Shown: positions 22,289 to 27,882 of the stretch, in pieces
How positions within the stretch are numbered: the first letter of the stretch is position 1
Layout of the letters: every line of letters starts with the position of its first letter
DNA from: Desulfocapsa sp.
Lineage (GTDB): Bacteria > Desulfobacterota > Desulfobulbia > Desulfobulbales > CG2-30-60-27
Direction of reading: 5' to 3'
Length of the DNA: 33,218 bases
NCBI GenBank assembly: GCA_020717925.1
Contig: DYDL01000008.1
Location: 1-33,218 of the forward strand
Position numbers and translations under genes: made by a program
Notes under the pieces: generated by a model
What the model saw: only the letters and a program-made list of their open reading frames with translations
Database searches by the model: none
What the model was told of the DNA's origin: nothing

Positions 22289-23608
22289 TTAGGCGCGGGT
22301 CGCCAAAGCGACAAAGTGACTTTGAGTAGCACTGGCCCCACCCTTGAACGGGGTAAGAGCAGTAGCCCTGACCGGCTGGCCATCGATTCTCAAAACGAAC
22401 CGGAAAACCTGCTCGTCATAGACGAATCGAACATGGATTGACATATCGGTCTTGATTCCACCCTTCTCTGCCAAAACATAGCCGTTCTGGAGGTTGGCAA
22501 GAACGATGTCACCAGCGGTGCCGAGAACAGCGGCCTGCTCAACAGCAATTGCCGGAAGACCCTTGATCATCCCGTAAGGTGCGCTATTCATGCCACCAGG
22601 GGGGGTATAGACAAGAGATCCACCCGTACCGATTGAATACGCCATTTTCGACAATTGCGGTTCGATCATCTGGTTATACAACCAGACATAATTACTGGTC
22701 TGGCCAGCGAACCTTCTGGCGTACATATTGTCAATGTTTTCGGGTAAAATTGTTGCCGCTGCTTGTCCGGTTTCCTTGGACACCGTTACCAAACTTCCGG
22801 TGTTCATGAAACCGAGGGGTTGACCAGCACCGGTGCCGTTGTAGATCGCCTCATCGACAAGAAAGCCGAACTCGCCGGCAAACGCCGTTCTGACAAACGA
22901 CTCAAGGCCGGCTGCGTCTTCCATCAACTCGTCGGTGAGATAACACAGACCGATAAGTTTCTTGAGGTTCAATTCGATCTTGCGGAATTTCGGCTTACTG
23001 GCGGTCTTCTCCCCAGCTTCATCTTCCCAGTAACCAACGATCCCACCATAACGAGAAGAGGCTCGACTGGTTTCGTCCACACCGTTGATCTTGATACTAT
23101 TCGAGCCACCTGAAAGCGGCTGTCGGCGACAACGAGACGAGAGCACACCGGTATTATAGACTTCCTGCAGAAGCTCGGTCGAAAAATCCGTTTGAATCAA
23201 AAATCCACCATCGGATGGTGTGGTTTCATTCAACCCTGTGGCAGCATTGAAAAGACGGGGATCAACATTGCCGCCAGGGATGCCGGCATGCATGACTGCG
23301 GCCATCTGTTCGCCGAAGCTATTGAACCGATCTTTGTCCCGTTTCGGGGCGGTTGTTCGGCTGTTGGTGGTCGTTCGGGGCAGGGTTTCCGGTCCATCCG
23401 TCTGGGCCAAGGCATTGTTCATGCGCTCTTGACGCTCTTGGGTCTGGACGATCCGACGGAATTCCTCGGCGGTATCGAGCAGTTCGTTTTTAATGGTCAA
23501 CTCCGATTCGGTCGGCTCACGATTCTCATTGACACATTGGGCGTCAATGTCGGCGGATTTCTTCATCAACGCCTTAATATCTTCTTTGTACTGACTAATT
23601 GTCTTCAT
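22289..23608 (-). CDS. major capsid protein, HK97 fold
   Basis: 439 residues. Residues 1 to about 105 are a helical delta domain (scaffold) with coiled-coil character, and would be removed by the protease encoded upstream. From there the HK97 signatures are clear: TPSDGGFLIQTDFSTELLQE, then GGIVGYWEDEAGEKTASKPK, FRKIELNLKKLIGLCYLTDE, LVDEAIYNGTGAGQPLGFMN and a P-domain end with VRFVYDEQVFRFVLRIDGQP. It forms the icosahedral shell. The start overlaps the protease stop by one base. Confidence 0.95.
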   Translation of the reverse strand: MKTISQYKEDIKALMKKSADIDAQCVNENREPTESELTIKNELLDTAEEFRRIVQTQERQERMNNALAQTDGPETLPRTTTNSRTTAPKRDKDRFNSFGEQMAAVMHAGIPGGNVDPRLFNAATGLNETTPSDGGFLIQTDFSTELLQEVYNTGVLSSRCRRQPLSGGSNSIKINGVDETSRASSRYGGIVGYWEDEAGEKTASKPKFRKIELNLKKLIGLCYLTDELMEDAAGLESFVRTAFAGEFGFLVDEAIYNGTGAGQPLGFMNTGSLVTVSKETGQAAATILPENIDNMYARRFAGQTSNYVWLYNQMIEPQLSKMAYSIGTGGSLVYTPPGGMNSAPYGMIKGLPAIAVEQAAVLGTAGDIVLANLQNGYVLAEKGGIKTDMSIHVRFVYDEQVFRFVLRIDGQPVRATALTPFKGGASATQSHFVALATRA

Positions 23609-24486
23609 TATTGTTCATCCCTCATGGTTGGGGCGATAATTTCCGCCCGAGTAAGAAGTTCCGCTATCCTATCCTTTTTCCTTTTAGGTGTGACAACCTC
23701 CCGTTGCTGTTCGGGGGCGACATCCCGCCGTGTCCCTTCCCACCCCTTTGCAAGTATGGCTTTCGCCACGGTCTGAGAACACCCGGCGTCCCGCAGGATG
23801 CGCTCAATTTCACGCTTGGTTACATTCTTCTCGCGTTCCTTTAATTTATCTGGGACGCGATTGAAAACAGAGAGATCGTAAGTATTCTCGACAACCTCCC
23901 CGGTGTATACCCGGTCAATTAGCCCAAGATCAAGTGCCTCTTGAGCGGTAAACCAGCTTTCGTCGGCCATCCATTGTTTCGTTTCTTCCAGGGTCTTCCC
24001 GGCCCGCTTGGCATAGTCATTGGCAATCGAGTCATCAACCTTATCTAATCGCTCCTGTTCCTTGCCCATATCTTCGGTAAGCTTGGTACAATCATCGCAA
24101 TTGAAGTATCCAAAGATATCGACAAAAGACATAGCTTTATGAATCATCATAAAGCCACCGTCGGTCATTTCAATTTCGTCTCCCGCCATGGCGATGAAAG
24201 AAGCGGCGGAAGCGGCAAGACCATCAATATGGACAATAATCTTGGCTTTGTGCTGCTTCAGAGCCGTTTGAATCGCCCTGGCTGCGAACACATCCCCACC
24301 AATGGAATCCACACGGAGATGAATCGTATCGGCATCAACCGCGTTCAGGTTCGTGACAAACTCTTGAGCATTGATTCCCCAGAACCCTATTTCGTCATAG
24401 AGGTATAAGGTTGCTTCATTGCTCTTGTTTACCACCGGTTTGTTTACCGTCGCCCGGTTTAATGACCTCTTGCGATTTACTAACAT
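23608..24486 (-). CDS. prohead maturation protease, ClpP-type
   Basis: 292 residues. Body of a ClpP/S49-like serine protease: RVDSIGGDVFAARAIQTAL, nucleophile Ser93 in GLAASAAS, and His116 in MMIHKAM. The third catalytic residue is probably an Asp around 151-157. The C-terminal about 70 residues are charged and may be a scaffold-like tail (LRDAGCSQTVAKAILAKGWE). It trims the capsid delta domain and itself. The ATG at 24486 lies inside the portal gene (71-base overlap) and has GAGGTGATGAAAA upstream. Confidence 0.9.
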   Translation of the reverse strand: MLVNRKRSLNRATVNKPVVNKSNEATLYLYDEIGFWGINAQEFVTNLNAVDADTIHLRVDSIGGDVFAARAIQTALKQHKAKIIVHIDGLAASAASFIAMAGDEIEMTDGGFMMIHKAMSFVDIFGYFNCDDCTKLTEDMGKEQERLDKVDDSIANDYAKRAGKTLEETKQWMADESWFTAQEALDLGLIDRVYTGEVVENTYDLSVFNRVPDKLKEREKNVTKREIERILRDAGCSQTVAKAILAKGWEGTRRDVAPEQQREVVTPKRKKDRIAELLTRAEIIAPTMRDEQ

Positions 24487-25699
24487 TTTTCATCACCTCA
24501 TCAAATTTATCCAACGGCGCCATATTGAGCTGCACAAAGTACCGATTACCAATGCCGTCAGGTAATGGGTCGAAATCTTCTTTCTCTCGTATCTCATCGG
24601 GACTTATTGACCCGAGGTTGAACAAAGCCGTATAGAGTTTGGCCCGTGCTTCGGAATCCCCACGCAGAAGACCGGCAAGATTGTGGTTGAAATAATATCC
24701 TTGCCGTTGCTCCAGATCGCTCAACAACTGCATACCGAAATTCGATTCGAGACGGACACACCGGGGGAGAATCGAGTCAATAACAAAGGAAGTTTGCTCA
24801 CTCTCTATGTTGTTGAACGAACTCTTGGTCATATCCTTCAGCTTGTGTGGGGGGATATTGAACCAACGAGCTATGTCCGTTATCTGGAACTGCCGACCCT
24901 CAATAAACTGCGAGTCCTCTGGAGGGAGCCCCAGTTTATCGATCTTTATCCCTTCTTGCAAAAGCAGCATCCGATGGGCGTTATCGAGCCCGGATTGCTT
25001 CTCAATAAAACTTTTCCTTAAATTATCCTCGGCTTTCTCGCTAAGTTTGCCCGGGTGGGATAAAACCGCTCCGAGATGAGCACCGTTTCCAAAGAACTTC
25101 GCGCCAAATTTCTCCATGGCTATTCCGAGGCCGATGGATTCCCGAGCCATGGCGACTACCGAGTACCCAGTGAAACCGTCGAAGCCGAGGCCAGGAACAT
25201 GAAGGATCTTATCACGAGAGAAGGTCTTTTGTTCCCCACCAACCTCAATATCGTAGAGCAACTCACCATCTTTGACCGTCGGGGTGACCCGATTCGGTGG
25301 AATCGGCCATAATTCGGCTAGATCCCCTTGCTTATTATACACCTTCTCGGCGTACCCGTTGCCCCAGGCGAGAATATGGGCTTCCAGAACTTCCCGACCC
25401 ACTTGAGCCGTCATGTATTTGTTCCACCGGGTATGTACAATTTGGTGGGCGGTCTTGTTCGAAGCGATGATCTTTTTACGGTCTTTGGCAATCAGAAGAC
25501 GGAGAGGGAGACAAGAAATGGTGCTGGAGAGGAGATTTATGGCGCAAAAGACGGCCGAATAGTTCAAAGCGGTCTGTTCATCAACCTGGACCCCCGAACT
25601 CGACTGCGCCCCGAGAAGGTTCCAAAGACCGCGGTTCCATGACTTCGAATCAGTCAATGACAAGTCATTTCGCGGCCGGGTGAATTGGAAGATACCCAT
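24416..25699 (-). CDS. portal protein, HK97-type
   Basis: 427 residues. Clear portal family pattern: TALNYSAVFCAINLLSSTIS near the N-terminus, HILAWGNGYAEKVYN, LWPIPPNRVTP, KILHVPGLGFDGFTGYS and FQITDIARWFNIPPHKLKDM, with a polar Gln/Gly/Lys end. It forms the dodecameric ring through which DNA is packaged. The ATG overlaps the stop of the small membrane protein (TGATG). Confidence 0.93.
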   Translation of the reverse strand: MGIFQFTRPRNDLSLTDSKSWNRGLWNLLGAQSSSGVQVDEQTALNYSAVFCAINLLSSTISCLPLRLLIAKDRKKIIASNKTAHQIVHTRWNKYMTAQVGREVLEAHILAWGNGYAEKVYNKQGDLAELWPIPPNRVTPTVKDGELLYDIEVGGEQKTFSRDKILHVPGLGFDGFTGYSVVAMARESIGLGIAMEKFGAKFFGNGAHLGAVLSHPGKLSEKAEDNLRKSFIEKQSGLDNAHRMLLLQEGIKIDKLGLPPEDSQFIEGRQFQITDIARWFNIPPHKLKDMTKSSFNNIESEQTSFVIDSILPRCVRLESNFGMQLLSDLEQRQGYYFNHNLAGLLRGDSEARAKLYTALFNLGSISPDEIREKEDFDPLPDGIGNRYFVQLNMAPLDKFDEVMKNVSKSQEVIKPGDGKQTGGKQEQ

Positions 25700-25863
25700 C
25701 AGGGTTTATCCTTCGGTTTAGGTGCTGTAATGTCCAACCACGCTCCTCCGATAAGTAATAAACTACCACAAACCGTCCATGCTATCCAGGGCTGATGTAG
25801 CCACAGACCGTACCCTAGCCCAGCCAGCCCAACCACTTGTAAAATTGTCGCTATTATCCGCAT
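25699..25863 (-). CDS. small two-segment membrane protein
   Basis: 54 residues: MRIIATILQVVGLAGLGYGL, then WLHQPWIAWTVCGSLLLIGG, and a Lys/Pro tail. Two hydrophobic helices with almost no loop. Small membrane proteins in this place, just before the portal, are known in several HK97-like phages; their role is unclear. First gene after the second promoter-like sequence. Confidence 0.7.
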   Translation of the reverse strand: MRIIATILQVVGLAGLGYGLWLHQPWIAWTVCGSLLLIGGAWLDITAPKPKDKP

Positions 25864-25909
25864 ACCTTAGTTACTCATCGTTGTCAAGAGTTTCTGCATA
25901 TTACTTTCA

Positions 25910-25939
25910 GACATACACCAAATTAGTAATTTTTGTCAA
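25910..25939 (-). promoter_or_regulatory. promoter-like sequence before the head operon
   Basis: On the minus strand TTGACA (25934-25939) and TATGTC (25910-25915) are 18 bases apart in an 82-base gap, the longest clean gap of the late region. CCTC precedes the -35, giving CCTCTTGAC, as in the promoter at 33060-33089. The -35 is perfect, the -10 weak. It would drive the membrane protein, portal, protease and capsid genes. Confidence 0.5.
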
Positions 25940-25945
25940 GAGGTT

Positions 25946-26176
25946 TTACCCGCCGATCTCTCTTAACCTTCGGCGCAGCCACTTGACTTCATTCAACAGA
26001 CCTTTGATGACCGGCGTCGCCGTCTCAGCTTCCGGCCCGGGGGCAATGGAAAACGGCCCTTTCAGCAATTCTTTGGCTTCATCAACCACATCTTTCTTTC
26101 GAGACATACCCCCCCCGATCAACAAGAAGGCCCGACCGTGATACAGATCATGTCTGTAACAGGGGATCGGGCACAC
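25946..26176 (-). CDS. small protein between packaging and head genes
   Basis: Two starts are possible. GTG at 26176 has GGAGGG eight bases upstream and gives 76 residues with CPIPCYRHDLYHGRAFLLIG at the front, and leaves only a three-base gap. ATG at 26107, after a run of eight G, gives 53 residues (MSRKKDVVDEAKELLKGPFS). The GTG form is listed because the rest of the operon is equally compact. C-terminal helix with basic residues (LLNEVKWLRRRLREIGG). Function unknown. Confidence 0.55.
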   Translation of the reverse strand: MCPIPCYRHDLYHGRAFLLIGGGMSRKKDVVDEAKELLKGPFSIAPGPEAETATPVIKGLLNEVKWLRRRLREIGG

Positions 26177-26179
26177 TCT

Positions 26180-26320
26180 TCATCCCTCCAACAGTTTCTC
26201 GGTTATCGCGTCAAGTTCGGCAACTTTCGCCAGAATATAACCTTTAAACTCTGACGGTAACCGGGGGTCGAAGCACATTCCCCTCAAGTAATTCGCGATT
26301 TCTTCCAGTTTCTCAATCAT
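26180..26320 (-). CDS. 46-residue helical protein
   Basis: MIEKLEEIANYLRGMCFDPR, then LPSEFKGYILAKVAELDAIT and a short end. Two predicted amphipathic helices. The site GAGGTGTGAGG precedes the ATG, overlapping the previous stop region. No family recognised. Confidence 0.6.
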   Translation of the reverse strand: MIEKLEEIANYLRGMCFDPRLPSEFKGYILAKVAELDAITEKLLEG

Positions 26321-26322
26321 CC

Positions 26323-26619
26323 TCACACCTCGATCAATATTACCTCTTGGCTTTCCAACATCCGTTCGGCGACCGCCGCAATCTGTGGAAGGGTGAAGAA
26401 GCTGTACTTCTTCTCACCGAACCAACGCCCATTCACCCGAACCCGGTACATCCTCGACCAATCCACGGCTTCACAGTCTCGCGGCGACGGAAAAACAGGC
26501 ATTCCTTGCTTTAATCGCCAGTATTTCGCCTCGAAAAGCTCGAAAATCAGTAATTTATTGCCCAACATTCCGGCATTTGAAAACCTCCATCGAGCAAATA
26601 CGGGACGTTCATCACTCAT
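26323..26619 (-). CDS. unknown small protein (98 aa)
   Basis: Aromatic and basic, starting MSDERPVFARWRFSNAGMLG, with WRLKQGMPVFPSPRDCEAVD and VNGRWFGEKKYSFFTLPQ. Compact alpha/beta by eye. The ATG overlaps the HNH-AP2 stop as ATGA. Unrecognised. Confidence 0.6.
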   Translation of the reverse strand: MSDERPVFARWRFSNAGMLGNKLLIFELFEAKYWRLKQGMPVFPSPRDCEAVDWSRMYRVRVNGRWFGEKKYSFFTLPQIAAVAERMLESQEVILIEV

Positions 26620-27176
26620 TGCAAGCCTCTTAGATTAAACTCCGGCCACATGGATTTTATGGATTTCACCAATTCTGATCGATGGTTACACGTCCATTCC
26701 GGACATTGAATCTCAAATGTCAGCCGAGCCAAAGCGGCTTCCAGAGCACTGGTATAAAAACCTAAAGAAATATTCTTACCGTTAACTCCTACCTGGCCGC
26801 GCCATTTCCCCTCTTTCTTACCCCAAGTTACACCGGGGAATCCAGATGTATTACGGCTACTTTTTATCTGATTCTGCATGTTGCACTTAGTTGAGACGTG
26901 ACGAAGATTTAAAAATCTATTGTCTTGTCTATCACCATTTAAGTGATCGATATCGTATTCGGGAAAATAACCATTAATAAAAAACCAAGCCAAACGATGT
27001 GCTTGATAGATTTTCCTATCAATTATAATATTTACGTACCCTGTTCTATGGACTGTTCCCGCCTCAGACCCTGACGTGATTTGGTTGTTACGACCCGTAT
27101 TCCAAAAGAATTTACCAGTACTTGGGTTGTATGTTAAAAGCTCTTTCAGCCTTGTATGGGTTATTGTTGCCTTCAT
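26616..27176 (-). CDS. HNH homing endonuclease with AP2 DNA-binding domain
   Basis: 186 residues. HNH_3-type nuclease region: YQAHRLAWFFINGYFPEYDI followed by DHLNGDRQDNRFLNLRHVS (His, Asn and His of the motif), then the AP2-like DNA-binding domain SGFPGVTWGKKEGKWRGQV and LGFYTSALEAALA. Free-standing phage homing endonucleases of this class cut a site and copy themselves by recombination. The gene is visibly richer in A+T than its neighbours, which fits recent arrival, yet joins the operon through four-base overlaps at both ends. Confidence 0.9.
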   Translation of the reverse strand: MKATITHTRLKELLTYNPSTGKFFWNTGRNNQITSGSEAGTVHRTGYVNIIIDRKIYQAHRLAWFFINGYFPEYDIDHLNGDRQDNRFLNLRHVSTKCNMQNQIKSSRNTSGFPGVTWGKKEGKWRGQVGVNGKNISLGFYTSALEAALARLTFEIQCPEWTCNHRSELVKSIKSMWPEFNLRGLQ

Positions 27177-27361
27177 ACCAGTTCCCCCAGTACCAATTCG
27201 TTTCGAATTATTCTGTTACGTTTCGCTCGTTCCAACCTGCGTGACATGCGTTTGAAACTCGCCGTCTTCGGGCAGCCAGATAACGGTCGACGTGACCAAA
27301 GATCGATACCACACCCTCGTTTATGTTTCTGTGGTCTTCCATGGTGGTAGGTGTCACTCAT
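27173..27361 (-). CDS. small basic protein sharing its N-terminus with the upstream gene
   Basis: 62 residues from ATG 27361: MSDTYHHGRPQKHKRGCGID and so on, with a basic C-terminal helix (SRRLERAKRNRIIRNELV). The start overlaps the previous TGA as ATGA. The first 11 codons lie in a 34-base sequence repeated 260 bases upstream, where it also begins a frame. A pattern of CP, RR and KR residues suggests nucleic-acid contact. Unrecognised. Confidence 0.6.
   Translation of the reverse strand: MSDTYHHGRPQKHKRGCGIDLWSRRPLSGCPKTASFKRMSRRLERAKRNRIIRNELVLGELV
27328..27361. repeat. 34-bp direct repeat, copy A
   Basis: It matches 27588-27621 in 33 of 34 positions (A at 27349, G at 27609). Read on the minus strand it starts ATGAGTGACACC and encodes MSDTYHHGRPQ. 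Confidence 0.95.
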
Positions 27362-27621
27362 GAAAAGCCCATATGAGGCTCTTTGTGTTGCCCCCAATCC
27401 GATTGACTAGGAGAATTTTTTCTAAGCTCTGAAATCGCTTTATCAAGAGCTTTTTGTGCAGTATTTAACCTATTTATTGCAGCCGTTTCTTTATGTCTAG
27501 CGTTCTGCACTTCTTTAGAAGCACTATCAAGACAGGACTGTGCTTGCATCAATTCTTTAACCAAGTCATCTATCATCATTCTCCTCCTCTGTGGTCTTCC
27601 ATGGTGGTGGGTGTCACTCAT
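27358..27621 (-). CDS. coiled-coil small protein
   Basis: The 87-residue frame starts MSDTHHHGRPQRRR within repeat copy B. A better supported start is the second of two ATG codons at 27576 (MIDDLVKELMQAQ), with AGGAGG six bases upstream, giving 72 residues. The body is one long helix (LDSASKEVQNARHKETAAIN and LNTAQKALDKAISELRKNS) with heptad character. The segment between the two repeat copies contains essentially only this gene, as if it had been inserted. Function unknown. Confidence 0.6.
   Translation of the reverse strand: MSDTHHHGRPQRRRMMIDDLVKELMQAQSCLDSASKEVQNARHKETAAINRLNTAQKALDKAISELRKNSPSQSDWGQHKEPHMGFS
27588..27621. repeat. 34-bp direct repeat, copy B
   Basis: Partner of 27328-27361, spaced 260 bases, in direct orientation. 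The two copies bracket the coiled-coil gene. Read on the minus strand it encodes MSDTHHHGRPQ. Confidence 0.95.
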
Positions 27622-27865
27622 CTACTAACGGCTCCAAAATTCCCCGCAGTCTCACACCATCTTCAAGGACTACACAGGTGCATTTAGCACCGAATTGCGC
27701 ACGTATAATATCCGAAAAAGACGTTTTCAACAGGTTTATCGCCCCATTAGACAAGACCCTATGTGTTTCGAGTACAAAAACCGCCCCGTCTTTGACTTTT
27801 TCAACATCTATACCCCGAAGAAAAACAATTTGAACCTCTTCTTTGTACCTAAACGGCCACCACAT
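27614..27865 (-). CDS. small phage protein (83 aa)
   Basis: MWWPFRYKEEVQIVFLRGID, ending CTCVVLEDGVRLRGILEPLV. Alternating beta and helix with a central amphipathic helix (INLLKTSFSDIIRAQFG). A very good site AAGGAGGGGTATT precedes the ATG. Similar short alpha/beta proteins occur near terminase and portal in many phages; function unknown. Confidence 0.65.
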   Translation of the reverse strand: MWWPFRYKEEVQIVFLRGIDVEKVKDGAVFVLETHRVLSNGAINLLKTSFSDIIRAQFGAKCTCVVLEDGVRLRGILEPLVDE

Positions 27866-27882
27866 AATACCCCTCCTTACGG

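Noticed and set aside
25863-25890. Third promoter from a second CTCTTGACA at 25882-25890
   Set aside because: Its -10 would overlap the start codon of the 54-residue membrane protein, leaving no leader.
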